Shown piece by piece: positions 24,563-33,592 of a stretch of 64,000 nucleotides of DNA. Below the pieces are notes generated by a model, which did not search any database, was not told where the DNA came from, and was given only the letters and a program-made list of their open reading frames with translations. Each line of letters opens with the position of its first letter. Position 1 is the stretch's first letter. The translations under genes were made by a program, and so were the position numbers. Source of the stretch: Sorangium cellulosum So0157-2 (GTDB lineage Bacteria; Myxococcota_A; Polyangia; Polyangiales; Polyangiaceae); contig NC_021658.1 in assembly GCF_000418325.1 (NCBI RefSeq), forward strand, positions 14,116,501 to 14,180,500, read 5' to 3'.

Positions 24563-25288
24563 GTGCGGCTGAAGGACAAGATCGCGCTCATCACCGGGGC
24601 GAGCAGGGGAATCGGGAGGGCCAGCGCGCTCGCGCTGGGCCGCGAGGGGGCCGTCGTGGTCGGCGTGGCGCGCACCGCGGCGGACCTGTCGGCGCTCGAG
24701 CGGGAGCTCGGCGCCGCGGGCGGGCGCGGGCTCATGATCGAGGCCGACGTCACCCGCGCCGCCTCCGTGGCCGCTTGCGTGGAGCGGGCGATCCGCGAGC
24801 TCGGGCGGATCGACATCCTCGTCAACAACGCGGGCATCGGCGGCTACCGGCCCTTCCTCGAGTGGTCCGAGGAGGACTACGACCGCATCATGGCGACCAA
24901 CATGAAGGGGACGTGGCTGTTCTGCCGCGAGGTCATCCCCCACATGCGCCGCCAGGGCGGCGGCCACATCATCAACGTCGCCAGCGTCGCCGGCCTGCAG
25001 GGCTATCCCAACGAGGCCATCTACTGCGCGTCCAAGTTCGCGCAGGTCGGCCTGACGCAGGCGCTCGACCGCGAGTTCTGGCAGGAGAACATCAAGGTGA
25101 GCGCCGTCTGCCCCGGCGGCGTCGAGACCCACTTCGCCCTCGGCGACGGGCGCACCGCGGGCTCGGAGCGCATGCAGGGCTTCTCCACCGCGGAGGACGT
25201 CGCCGAGGCCGTGGTGCTCGCCGCGCTGCCGCGCGACCGCTCGCGCATCGTTCAGATCGTGATGCGGCCGATGAACGAGGCCACGTAG
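24563..25288 (+). CDS. Short-chain dehydrogenase/reductase
   Basis: 241 aa classical SDR: cofactor loop TGASRGIG at 11-18, NNAG at 88-91, catalytic Ser141 (NVASVAG), Tyr154 and Lys158 (YCASK). Arg37 (GVARTA) after the second strand suggests NADP(H) preference. Cytoplasmic oxidoreductase of unknown substrate. GTG start preceded by GGGGG at 9 nt. It follows the PIN gene by 73 bp on the same strand; a functional link is unclear. Confidence 0.9.
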   Translation: MRLKDKIALITGASRGIGRASALALGREGAVVVGVARTAADLSALERELGAAGGRGLMIEADVTRAASVAACVERAIRELGRIDILVNNAGIGGYRPFLEWSEEDYDRIMATNMKGTWLFCREVIPHMRRQGGGHIINVASVAGLQGYPNEAIYCASKFAQVGLTQALDREFWQENIKVSAVCPGGVETHFALGDGRTAGSERMQGFSTAEDVAEAVVLAALPRDRSRIVQIVMRPMNEAT

Positions 25289-25585
25289 CGCCGCCCGCTC
25301 CGCGCGGACGACGGGTACATCCAAGACGATCTGACGAACGCCACCCCGCCCGGCTCCCCAGGCAGACGCGCAGGAGTCTCGTCCTCGGGAGCCCGACGGA
25401 ACATACGACGTCTGCTTCTTCAGGCGATGGGCCGACGATCGCTCGATGAAGACCACGCGCTGGATCGCCCTTGATTCCTCCATCCCAGCGGACGGCGGCC
25501 CGCAGTGGACGAGCGATCCGTGGCGCGTCGCCCGAACCGTTCGATCGTCGTCATCCGGGTCCTGCGGTGCCATAGTGGCTTCCAC
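25289..25585. other. 297-bp gap with no visible gene
   Basis: Between the SDR gene and the secreted protein gene. Slightly less GC-rich than its surroundings. I see no convincing promoter, hairpin or open frame with a start signal. The frame of the next gene is open back to a GTG at 25505. Confidence 0.3.
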
Positions 25586-26635
25586 GTGAGGTCACGCTGC
25601 TCCGCGGCACGGCTCTTCCTGGTCTCGGCGGCGCTCGCCGGCGGCGCGGTCGCGCGCGCTCAGCCGCCCGCTGCGCCCTTGCGCATCGAATATCGCGCGG
25701 AGGCTGGATGCCCGACGGAGGCGGATTTTCGCGCGCGCGTCGGCGCCCGCCTCCGCCGGCAGATCGGGGAAGGGGACGCGGCGAGCGCGTATGTGGTGAC
25801 CCTCGAGCGGCGCGAGCGCCGCTTCATCGGGCGCCTCGGCGTCCGCAGGGCGGGCGGGGCGGTGTCCGATCGCGATGTCGCGGGTGACACCTGCGACGAT
25901 GTCGTCGCCGCGCTCGCGGTGGTGACCGCGCTCGCCATCGACGCCCAGGCCGGGGAGGCGCCCGCCGCGGTCGCGGCGCCGATGCCTTCCGCGTCCGCGA
26001 GCGCCGCCGCCGCGCCGGCGCCGCCGGCCAGCGCCCCGCCGGCAGGGACCCCGCGGGAAAGCGCCCCGCGGGCCGACAGCGCGTGGGCGCGGCCGCCCGC
26101 GCCAGCGGCGGACGTCGCCGCGCGCCTGACGCTCGGCGCGCAGCTCCTCTTCGGCGCGATGATCGGCCCGCCGTCCTTCGGCGCGCGCGTCTTCGCGGAG
26201 CCCCCGTTCGCCGCGGCCGATCGCGGCGCCGGCCCGCTGCGCTTCGGCGCGGCCCTCGAGGCGTCCTCCGACACCCCGTCGACGGGCGGCGCGGCGTCGT
26301 TTCTGCTCGCCACCCTCGCCGCCGACGCGTGTCCAATCGGCGCGGGGCTCGGCCCCGTGCGCCTCTCTCCCTGCGCGCGCGTCGAGGGCGGCCTCGTCGC
26401 GGCGCGCCGCCGAGGCGTCGCCCCGGTGCGCGAGGCGACGCGCGGGTGGCTCGCGTTCGCCCTGCCGGTGCGCGCGCGGCTGCCGCTCTGGGGCCCGCTC
26501 GCGCTCGACGCCGAGGCCGGGCTCCGCATGCCGCTGCTGCGCGACGGCTTCTTCGCCGAGGGCGCCGAGGTCGCCGCCCGCCCGCCGCCGGTCGAGGGCG
26601 TCTCCGCGCTCGGGCTGGGGCTCACGATTCCGTGA
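25586..26635 (+). CDS. Secreted protein of unknown function
   Basis: 349 aa from GTG 25586. A signal peptide (about 6-25, ending VARA) precedes a small domain with IEYRAEAGCPTEADF and a second Cys in DTCDDVVAALAVV, then an Ala/Pro-rich linker (about 135-200). The C-terminal half (about 205-349) has repeated amphipathic strands (LTLGAQLLFGAMIG, LEASSDTPS) ending in LGLGLTIP, which suggests an outer-membrane or surface beta-structure. The upstream GTG at 25505 would place 27 residues before the signal peptide. It is followed by an ECF sigma factor and its probable partner, a three-gene arrangement that suggests a surface-stress or envelope circuit. Confidence 0.65.
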   Translation: MRSRCSAARLFLVSAALAGGAVARAQPPAAPLRIEYRAEAGCPTEADFRARVGARLRRQIGEGDAASAYVVTLERRERRFIGRLGVRRAGGAVSDRDVAGDTCDDVVAALAVVTALAIDAQAGEAPAAVAAPMPSASASAAAAPAPPASAPPAGTPRESAPRADSAWARPPAPAADVAARLTLGAQLLFGAMIGPPSFGARVFAEPPFAAADRGAGPLRFGAALEASSDTPSTGGAASFLLATLAADACPIGAGLGPVRLSPCARVEGGLVAARRRGVAPVREATRGWLAFALPVRARLPLWGPLALDAEAGLRMPLLRDGFFAEGAEVAARPPPVEGVSALGLGLTIP

Positions 26636-26672
26636 TCCCGGCGCCCGCCTCCGAACATAGCTGCAGCAGACC

Positions 26673-27302
26673 ATGATCAGCGCGACCTCAGCCGACCACC
26701 CTGCGCGCGCGGAGGCGGCGCGCGACGCGGCCATGACGGCGCACGCGGAGCGCGCCGAGCAGGGCGCGCCGCCCTCCGCGGAGCGCTACCGCGCGCTGGT
26801 CGACGCGCATTTCGACTTCATCTGGCGCTCGCTGCGCGGGCTGGGCGTCCCCGCCGGGTCGGCCGACGACGCCGCGCAGCACGTCTTCCTGATCGCGTAC
26901 CAGAAACTCGGCGAGATCGCGCCCGGCCGCGAGCGTTCGTTTCTCTTCGGGACGGCGCTCGGGGTCGCGGCGAACGCGCGCCGGGCCGGGGCGCGCCGGC
27001 GCGAGCTCTGCGACGACGAGGCGACGGCGGTCGCGGCCGACGGCGCGCCGAACCCGGAGCAGCTCATGGAGATGAAGCAGGCGCGCGCGCTGCTCGACGA
27101 GGTGCTCGACGCGATGGAGGAGGACCTCCGCGTCGTCTTCGTCCTCTTCGAGCTCGAGGGCGTGCCGACGGAGGAGATCGCCGCGATGCTCGCGCTGGCG
27201 AAGGGGACCGTGGCGTCCCGCCTCCGCCGCGCGCGAGAGGAGTTTCGGGCGATCGCGAGGCGCGTCCAGGCGAGGGCGCTGCACGGCGGAGGCAGGCGAT
27301 GA
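26673..27302 (+). CDS. ECF-type RNA polymerase sigma factor
   Basis: 209 aa. Region 2 (about 48-110: HFDFIWRSLRGLGV, then DDAAQHVFLIAYQKL and RSFLFGTALGVAANARR) would bind the -10 element. Region 4 (about 143-195: MEEDLRVVFVLFELEGVPTEEIAAML, then GTVASRLRRAREEF) would bind the -35. A spacer of about 30 residues links them. Its stop overlaps the next gene by 4 bp (ATGA); that gene encodes a single-pass membrane protein placed as its anti-sigma partner. Confidence 0.9.
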   Translation: MISATSADHPARAEAARDAAMTAHAERAEQGAPPSAERYRALVDAHFDFIWRSLRGLGVPAGSADDAAQHVFLIAYQKLGEIAPGRERSFLFGTALGVAANARRAGARRRELCDDEATAVAADGAPNPEQLMEMKQARALLDEVLDAMEEDLRVVFVLFELEGVPTEEIAAMLALAKGTVASRLRRAREEFRAIARRVQARALHGGGRR

Positions 27303-28102
27303 CCGATCCGAAGCGGCTCGGAGAAGAGGAGACGACCGAGTTCGAGCGCGCGCTGCTCCGCTCGTGGAAGCGCGAGTCGCCGCCTGCTTCGGCGCGCGCG
27401 CGCGCGCTCGCCATCGCCGGGCTCGCTGCGGGGACGAGCGCCGCGCCCGGCGCGCCCGCCGCGCCCGCGTCGAAGGCGGCGGCTGGCAAGCTGCTCTCGC
27501 TTGCGAAGTGGAGCCTCGGGGCGGCGATCGGCGTCGGGCTCGTCGGCGCGGGCGTCGCGCTCCTCCGTCCCTCGGCGCCCTCCTCCGCGGCGGCGACCTC
27601 GAGCGAGCCGCCGGCCGCGCTCGTGCCGCCCACCGCCGGCGAGCCGCCGGCCGTGAGCGCACCGCCCGTCGCGCCCGCGCCGGCGCCCTCCGGGCCTGTG
27701 ACGCGCGCGCCGATCCCGGTCCAGGCGAGCGGCCCGCCGGTCCCAGCGCCCGCTGCCGCCGCGAGCCCGCCTCGCCCGAAGAGCGCGGCGCCGCGCTCGC
27801 GCTCCGCCCCTGTCGCGTCGACGGACACGCTCGGCGAGCAGGTCGCCATGATCGATCGCGCGCGCGATGCCCTCGGCGCCGGCGACGCGGCGGGGTGTCT
27901 CTCGGCGCTCGACGCCTACGACAGGAGGTTCCCCCGGAGCGCGATGGGCGAGGAGGCCACGGTGCTTCGCATCGAGGCGCTGATCCGCCTCGGCGATCGG
28001 GCCCGCGCGGCCGATCTCGGCCGGCGATTCCTCGCCTCGCGTCCGACGAGCCCGCACGCCGCCGGCGTGCGCGCGCTCCTCGGCGCGACGACGGAGCCGT
28101 GA
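27299..28102 (+). CDS. Single-pass membrane protein, probable anti-sigma factor
   Basis: 267 aa. A short charged cytoplasmic N-terminus (about 1-68, with the acidic ETTEFERALLRSW segment that could hold the sigma factor), a membrane helix (about 75-95, GAAIGVGLVGAGVALL), a long Pro/Ala/Ser linker (about 98-185), and a C-terminal TPR-like domain (about 190-267: ALGAGDAAGCLSALDAYDRRFP and RLGDRARAADLGRRFLAS). Coupling to the sigma gene and topology argue for an anti-sigma or sigma-regulating role; there is no recognisable zinc-binding anti-sigma motif, so this is inference. Confidence 0.68.
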   Translation: MTDPKRLGEEETTEFERALLRSWKRESPPASARARALAIAGLAAGTSAAPGAPAAPASKAAAGKLLSLAKWSLGAAIGVGLVGAGVALLRPSAPSSAAATSSEPPAALVPPTAGEPPAVSAPPVAPAPAPSGPVTRAPIPVQASGPPVPAPAAAASPPRPKSAAPRSRSAPVASTDTLGEQVAMIDRARDALGAGDAAGCLSALDAYDRRFPRSAMGEEATVLRIEALIRLGDRARAADLGRRFLASRPTSPHAAGVRALLGATTEP

Positions 28103-28257
28103 TCGAGCGGCGCGCGCGGACATGGCTCCTCGCGCGCGGCGTGCGCGCGCCGGCGTCAACGTGCTTTTGAGGGCCCCGGAGAGTGGGTCTATCGTGGTCG
28201 GTTCGTCTGACGTGTCGAGCGCAGTCGACACGCGGTAGCTCAGCAGAGAGGTTTCTC

Positions 28258-29184
28258 ATGGTTTGGTCATCATGGGTCGTGCGCCCCGCGCGGAAGGCGG
28301 CCGCGCTGGGAGCGGCGGTGGCGGGCCTCTCGCTGCCGGCGAGCGCCGCGGCGCAGCAGGCGCTCGCTCCGGGGTGGGAAGAGACGGAGCGTCGGGACGA
28401 TATCGCCGAGCGGCGCGAGCGCGCCGCGCTCCTGGCCACGCACTTCCACGACGCGATCAGGCTGCACTCCATGGGGAAAGGGCCGCCGATCCTCGTCAGC
28501 GGTATCGGCGGGGTGAGCCTCGCGATGAGCCTGGCCGGGGACCTGGGTGCGCCGCCGCTCATCGCCTTCGCCTCCGGCTCCGCGACGTCGCTCGCCGGAG
28601 GCCTCGCCACGCTGGCCGTGCCGGAGACCTACCGGCTCAACACCCTCACGGCCACCGCGCTGCTCTCGCAAGGGAGCGTGTGGCTCGGGCTCGCGTTCCT
28701 CGAGGACGACCCGTTCGCGAGGTTGACGCCGGTCGCGCTCTCGGCGGGCTGTTACGCGGCCGGCCTGCTCTCCGGTCTGAACCTGGCGCTGTCCGACTAC
28801 ACGCCGGTCTCCCGGCTTCGCGAAGGCCACGCGCTGGTGGCGACGCCCGCGTGGCGCGCGCGGCTGTCCGGCGCGCAGATCGCGAGCATCGAGCGGGACC
28901 TGCTGGGCACCGCGCCTGCGATCCCGAGCTGGGCGATCTACCTCCCGGTCGCTCTCGGCAGTGTCGCGGCCACCGTGCCGGCGCTCGACGGCGATCTGCC
29001 GGTGGGACAGCGGATGTGGAGCTTGTCGCTCGGTCTCCTCAACGCCACCTGGTCGCTCGCCGCCATGTTCGAGCGCGAGCATCCGGCGCAGTCCTACGAG
29101 CGGGACCTGCGCAGGGCCGGCCTGCGCGTCGCGCCGTCGGGACCCGACGGCAGCGCGGGCCTCACGGCCTCGGGCACGTTCTGA
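28258..29184 (+). CDS. Exported or membrane protein, unknown function
   Basis: 308 aa. Signal peptide (about 10-33, ending SAAAQ), a charged stretch with ERRDDIAERRERAAL, then several Gly/Ala/Leu-rich hydrophobic segments (about 85-130, 145-190 and 240-275) that could be membrane helices. No family recognised. ATG at 28258 is preceded by AGAGAGG at good spacing; the frame is open to 28183 but that extension carries no signal. It is a single gene between the sigma module and a rearranged lipoprotein/hydrolase locus. Confidence 0.6.
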   Translation: MVWSSWVVRPARKAAALGAAVAGLSLPASAAAQQALAPGWEETERRDDIAERRERAALLATHFHDAIRLHSMGKGPPILVSGIGGVSLAMSLAGDLGAPPLIAFASGSATSLAGGLATLAVPETYRLNTLTATALLSQGSVWLGLAFLEDDPFARLTPVALSAGCYAAGLLSGLNLALSDYTPVSRLREGHALVATPAWRARLSGAQIASIERDLLGTAPAIPSWAIYLPVALGSVAATVPALDGDLPVGQRMWSLSLGLLNATWSLAAMFEREHPAQSYERDLRRAGLRVAPSGPDGSAGLTASGTF

Positions 29185-29363
29185 TGGGTTGTCCCTCGAG
29201 CGCCTCCCAAGCTGCTCGCTCCGAGGCCGGCGCCCGGTGGGCCCCTGTCGTGGCCCGCCATCGCTCCGGGCTCTCCTCGGTCGATTGGGGAGGGGCCAGC
29301 GGGGGGCTGCAGTGATCGTCACCATTTCGCGCCTCTTCGGGCGCTGATCAAGGAGGATTCGTC

Positions 29364-29620
29364 ATGCGCAACATTCTTATCACCGTGTTCGTGTTCATCG
29401 CAGGGTGTGGCGGTGATGGTCAGGTCGCGGGCAAGGTCGCTTGCGACTTCAACGGCACCGCCAGCGGTGTGACGGTCCATAGCTGCGGTGAGATCGACGA
29501 CGACGGCACGGGTGAACAGGAGAGCCAGTGCAAGAGCTCCGGGGACGTCGAGGCCAAGCTCGTCGATGGCTGCTCTACGGACGACGTCCTCGGCACCTGC
29601 ATCCTCACCCGCGCCGGGCG
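29364..29620 (+). pseudogene. 5' part of a small lipoprotein gene
   Basis: The ATG (preceded by AAGGAGG) opens an 80-odd residue stretch with a lipoprotein signal (ITVFVFIAGCGGDG) and a cysteine pattern (ACDFNG, VHSCGEIDD, QCKSS, GCSTD, GTCILTR) like the short extracytoplasmic lipoproteins common in these bacteria. After GTCILTR the coding sense passes to the +1 frame relative to this one, where an S33 hydrolase continues. The reading frame itself stays open to 31001 but encodes low-complexity antisense-like sequence. I read it as a truncated lipoprotein joined to a decapitated hydrolase. Confidence 0.55.
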
Positions 29621-31026
29621 GCGCGGCGAAGGCGCAGGTCTGGCTCCTGCAAGGCGGCCCCGGCGACTCCGGCAACATGTTCACGGGATTCATCGAGCAG
29701 CTATGGGAGCGCGAGATGCCCGATGTGGACTGGTACGTGCTCGAGCACCGCGGCGTCGGGCGCTCGAGCCGCCTCGAATGCCCGGTCCAGGAGGACCCGA
29801 GCTCGGAGGACGGGGCGGACATCAGCGCGAGCGAGTGGCCCGCCTGCATCCAGGCGTTGAAGGCGCAGCGGGGCGACGATCTCGCGCGCTTCACGACGTC
29901 AGCCGACGCCGACGATCTCGCGCGCCTTATCGAGCGGACGCGCGAGCACGGCAAGAAGGTGATCCTTTACGGCGCCTCGTACGGGACGGCGCGCGCGCTG
30001 CGTTTCTTGCAGAAATACCCCGAGGCGGTCGACGCCGTCATCCTCGACTCGATCGCATCGCCGGGCGCGCAGTACCTGTCCTCGTACGAGACGCAGTTCG
30101 ATCCCGTGGTGAAGGAGCTGTCCGCGATCTGCGCCGTCGATCCGGTCTGCGGGGCGAAGCTCGGGCCCGATCCCTGGGCGAAGCTCGACGCGCTCTTCGG
30201 CAAGCTCACGAAGGGGCACTGCTCGCAGCTCGGCGCCGACGTCGCGCTGTTCGCGTCGATCGCCCCGCTCTTCGTGCAGCTGCGCAGCTTGCGGACGCAC
30301 CTCTTCCCGCTCGCTTACCGCATCGACCGCTGCGAGGCGGGCGACGTGCAGGTGGTCGGCCAGTACATGCGGGCGCTGAGCGGCCTCTCCTCGCAGGCCG
30401 ACGGCGGCGAGCCGCGGGACTCGGTCGTCCTGGGGACGCACGTGGCCCTCTCCGAGCTGTGGGAGGAGCCGGCCCCGACCTCGGCCGAGCTCCAGGAGCG
30501 CTGCGATGCGCAGCGCTTCTGCCCGGGGGCGGCGCTGGAGATCGGCCAGCTCTACGATGCCTGGCCGCGGTATCCGCACGACGAGTTCTGGAGCGGATGG
30601 CCGCGCTCCTCCGTGCCCATCCTGGCGATGAACGGCCTGCTCGACCCGCAGACGCCGATCGGCCCGGCGGAGCTTTCGGCCGACACGCTGACCGCGCCCC
30701 ACCAGACGTTCGTGGAGGTGCCCTGGAGCCCGCACGTGGTCACGTTCGAGTCCCCCGTGAAGACCGCCGGTGCGGCGCCCTGCGGCACGCAGATGATGGC
30801 GAAGTTCATCGCGGATCCCGAGGCCCCTGTCGATACGACGTGCCTCGACGACCTCGTGCCCGTCACGTGGGACGAGGATCCGGCGGTCGTCGAGGTGCTC
30901 TTCGGCACGCAGGACATGTGGGAGAACACGGCTTCGCCCGCCCCCGCGCCGAGGAAGGCGGCGCCGGTCGACTGGGCGGCCGTCGCGCGCCTCGCGCGTG
31001 AAAGGAGCCTCCGCGTCGAGCGCTGA
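29621..31026 (+). pseudogene. S33-type alpha/beta hydrolase lacking its N-terminus
   Basis: About 465 residues of a tripeptidyl-aminopeptidase-like hydrolase. It enters at the oxyanion motif (WLLQGGPGDSGN). The catalytic triad is intact: Ser in YGASYGTAR, Asp in NGLLDPQTP and His in PWSPHVV. Cys pairs in the lid (CAVDPVCG, CDAQRFCPG) suit an exported enzyme. The signal peptide and first strands are missing, and the frame is open only back to 29488 without a plausible leader; the upstream lipoprotein start is in another frame. Either a deletion fused two genes out of frame, or there is a sequencing frameshift near 29620. If frame were restored the product would be a lipoprotein-anchored hydrolase. 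Confidence 0.65.
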
Positions 31027-31222
31027 CCCGCACCTCCCCTAGGAGGACGCGCTCGCGTCGTACGCCGCATGGGTCGGCCACGACGTGCGCGACCGCATGG
31101 CGCGCGCCGCCGCATGGCGTGTCCTAGGTGCCGACGCTCGCGCACCATGACCATCCCGTCGCTGACCGCGTGGGCGCGCGCCCTCTTCGCCTTCCGCATC
31201 CGTCGCGGCGAGCCGCTTCCAG

Positions 31223-31855
31223 TCAGATGCCGGCCCCGCGCACCAGAAGGACCACCCCCGTCCCCGTCACGGCGGCGCCGGCATAGCGCAGCCCTCGCGA
31301 CAGGGACTCTCGACCAGCGGCGAGCTCGCCGAGGACGAGACCGCAGAGATGAAGCACGGTCGTGCTCAGCAGAAAGCCCATGGCATACAGCGCCGGGCTG
31401 ACCGCACGAGGCATCTCCAGGCCGTGGGCATGTCCGTGAAAGACGCCGAACATCGCCACGCATCCGGAGAGCAGGAACGGTGAGGAGCCACGGGTCGTGG
31501 TGACGATGCCGAGGCCGAGCGCCGCGACCGACGCCGCGATGCAAAGCTCGCCCAGGGGCATGGGCCATCGCGCCATTCCCAGGAGGCCGCCGACCAGCAT
31601 CGCGGCGACGAACGTGGCGGGGATCCGGGGGAGGTGCTTTCCGCCGAGCTGAGAGCTGACGACACCGACGCTCACCATCGCGAGCAGGTGGTCCGCGCCG
31701 AACACCGGATGGAAGAGGCCCTTCAGAAATCCCGCGTCGGCGCCGCCCGGGTGCGCCCAGCTCACGGAGGGCCACGAGACGAGCGCGGCGACGAGCAGGG
31801 CGCGCGCGCCGGGACATGAAGCCCATCCCATCGTCTTTTGGATCGTTGACTTCAT
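31223..31855 (-). CDS. HupE/UreJ family membrane protein
   Basis: 210 aa. Signal-like N-terminus ending SVSWAHPGG, which places the family's characteristic His at the mature N-terminus, then GLFHPVFGADHLLAMVSVG, the HPxxGxDH metal motif of HupE/UreJ, and FGVFHGHAHG. About six further membrane helices follow. HupE and UreJ are nickel (or cobalt) permeases. It lies 16 bp after a small membrane protein gene in a two-gene unit divergent from a LysR regulator. No hydrogenase or urease genes are nearby. Confidence 0.9.
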   Translation of the reverse strand: MKSTIQKTMGWASCPGARALLVAALVSWPSVSWAHPGGADAGFLKGLFHPVFGADHLLAMVSVGVVSSQLGGKHLPRIPATFVAAMLVGGLLGMARWPMPLGELCIAASVAALGLGIVTTTRGSSPFLLSGCVAMFGVFHGHAHGLEMPRAVSPALYAMGFLLSTTVLHLCGLVLGELAAGRESLSRGLRYAGAAVTGTGVVLLVRGAGI

Positions 31856-31871
31856 GAAGCGCCTCTCCTCG

Positions 31872-32327
31872 TCAGGCGTTCGCCGCGCGCGCTGCCGTCG
31901 ATGCAGGATCGCTGTGGAAGAGCTTGTAGGCGAGCGCCGCGAGCAAGAGCTCGGTACCTGCGATGAGCACGTTCGGGTACAGCGGGACGCCCGCGACGAC
32001 CGGGAGCGGCACGTCGGGTCCCGCGAGCAGGCTGGTCCCCGGGATGAGCCACGTAATGTAGAAGAAGGGCGTCCAGATGATGACGACGATCCAGGCCGCC
32101 ACGTTGAACCCGACCTGCGGCTCCACGGACCGCCGCCACACCATCCACAATCCGACGATCGTCACTCCGCACAGGATGAGCAGCATGAGGGCGTCATGAA
32201 AGCGCGCGTGCTCATGCCATGCAGGGTTGAACAGGTGGGTTTTGTTCCAGTCCACGCCGACGGCGACGATGGCGCCGCTCGCCAGAACGAACGTGAGGAC
32301 GACTCTTCCCAGGGTGCTTCGGTTCAT
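31872..32327 (-). CDS. Small four-helix membrane protein
   Basis: 151 aa with four predicted membrane helices (about 7-25, 44-62, 75-95 and 118-135). The first loop carries DWNKTHLFNPAWHEHARFHDA, rich in His and Trp, a pattern I associate with a small uncharacterised membrane family (DUF6640-like; from memory, so tentative). It is transcribed first, with hupE following after 16 bp, and is divergent from the LysR gene. A role beside a nickel permease is possible but unproven. Confidence 0.72.
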   Translation of the reverse strand: MNRSTLGRVVLTFVLASGAIVAVGVDWNKTHLFNPAWHEHARFHDALMLLILCGVTIVGLWMVWRRSVEPQVGFNVAAWIVVIIWTPFFYITWLIPGTSLLAGPDVPLPVVAGVPLYPNVLIAGTELLLAALAYKLFHSDPASTAARAANA

Positions 32328-32512
32328 GGTGATAGGCTCCTGATTCTCGTTGGTCGAAATAGCCCGCTTCCCTCATCAGGCCAACGTCCCTGAGATCGAT
32401 GCGACCGACATGGCGGTGAGCCCGAGCTTTCCCTTCTGCGCATGATTGTTCATGGGCTCTCCGCGGTGAGTCGCGAAGACCATAGCCGCCCATTCACCCC
32501 AATAACAATATA

Positions 32513-32548
32513 TTGATCCAATCGATCGATTTGATCTACTGATTGATC
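32513..32548. promoter_or_regulatory. Triple TTGATC repeat in a LysR divergent region
   Basis: Three TTGATC hexamers (32513, 32531 and 32543) lie in a strikingly AT-rich stretch of an otherwise GC-rich region, between the divergent membrane-protein gene and the LysR gene. LysR regulators commonly bind such shared intergenic sites and repress their own gene. The last repeat abuts the ATG at 32550. Confidence 0.5.
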
Positions 32549-32549
32549 C

Positions 32550-33473
32550 ATGGTACGATCGAATGTCGTGGACCTACGACACCTTCGCTATTTCCTGGCC
32601 GTCGCCGAAGAACGCCATTTTGGCCGCGCCGCGCAGCGACTACACATCGTTCAGCCGGCGCTGAGCATGCAGATTCGGGCGCTCGAAAACGAGATCGGCG
32701 GCGCGCTGTTCGTGCGGACGAGTCGGCGTGTGGAGCTGACCGAAGCCGGCGCATTGCTGGTCGTCGAGGCGCAGCGGGCGGTCGCGCAGGCGGAGCGGGC
32801 CAAGGCGATCGTCCAGCAATCGCTGCGCGGCGACATCGGCAAAGTTCGCATCGGTTACGCGGGCAACGCGATTCTCACTGGCAAGATGACGGACCACCTG
32901 CGAGCGTTCCGCAAAGCCCATCCTGCCGCGGAGATCGAGCTGCGCGAGATGCCACCTTCGAGGCAGGCGGAAGCCGTGTTGACCGGCGAGGTCGACGTCG
33001 GCTACTGCGCGGCGTTCGCTCTCAAGGTAGATCCGCGGTTGAGCGTACGACCGATCGGCGCTTGGCCGCTGGTGGTCGCGATGGCAGAGGAGCACACGCT
33101 CGCGGCGCACAGGCGCGTGACGCCGAAGATGCTCGCCGGAGAGCCGCTCATCATGTTCCCATCGGAAGAGGCCGGCGGCGACGCGCTGAAGAGAGTGATC
33201 CTCGTGATGGGACGCGAGCCGCGCCGGGTCCACCGCGCCGACACCACCTTGAGCATGCTGTCGTTGGCCGGCGCAGGCCTGGGCGTGGCGCTGGCTCCAA
33301 AACCGCTGATTCAGGTGAAGGTCCCCCGCATCGTCTATCGTCCGTTCGTCGCGCCGGAGAGCGTCTTCGCCGAGCTGCTCCTGATCGGCCGCGCTGACGA
33401 GACCGCCGGCGCTGTACGCGCCTTCGTGAAGCTAGCATCCGGCTCCTCGGATCGGGCCACCTCACGGTCGTAA
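32550..33473 (+). CDS. LysR family transcriptional regulator
   Basis: 307 aa. N-terminal winged helix (about 7-65: LRHLRYFLAVAEERHFGRAAQRLHI then QPALSMQIRALENEIGGALFVRTSRRVELTEAG across two segments), a linker helix, and a periplasmic-binding-protein-like effector domain (about 95-295). The family N-terminus usually begins at the residue encoded by the GTG at 32568, a possible alternative start; neither has a clear Shine-Dalgarno. It is divergent from the hupE unit and likely controls it. The inducer is unknown. Confidence 0.92.
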   Translation: MVRSNVVDLRHLRYFLAVAEERHFGRAAQRLHIVQPALSMQIRALENEIGGALFVRTSRRVELTEAGALLVVEAQRAVAQAERAKAIVQQSLRGDIGKVRIGYAGNAILTGKMTDHLRAFRKAHPAAEIELREMPPSRQAEAVLTGEVDVGYCAAFALKVDPRLSVRPIGAWPLVVAMAEEHTLAAHRRVTPKMLAGEPLIMFPSEEAGGDALKRVILVMGREPRRVHRADTTLSMLSLAGAGLGVALAPKPLIQVKVPRIVYRPFVAPESVFAELLLIGRADETAGAVRAFVKLASGSSDRATSRS

Positions 33474-33537
33474 GCTCCCTTTCGTCGATGTCGTCATGCA
33501 CGCACAGAATGCTCCGGAGGACGATCTCGACGCAAAC

Positions 33538-33582
33538 GGCGCAGGGACGCAGAGGCGCAACAGCGGACAGGCGTCCTGCGCC
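33538..33582. terminator. Hairpin between convergent genes
   Basis: Left arm GGCGCAGGGACGC (33538-33550) pairs with GCGTCCTGCGCC (33571-33582) through 12 pairs and one bulge, with a 20-nt loop. It lies between the LysR stop and the stop of the convergent lipoprotein, about 10 bp from the latter. There is no U-tract, so a two-way terminator is likely but not certain. Confidence 0.5.
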
Positions 33583-33592
33583 CTTGCGCTCC

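Noticed and set aside
24563..25288. SDR as the reductase of a mugineic-acid-like pathway
   Set aside because: It is on the other strand, beyond the AAA/PIN pair, lacks the shared promoter motif, and SDRs are too common to infer this. Kept only as a remote possibility.
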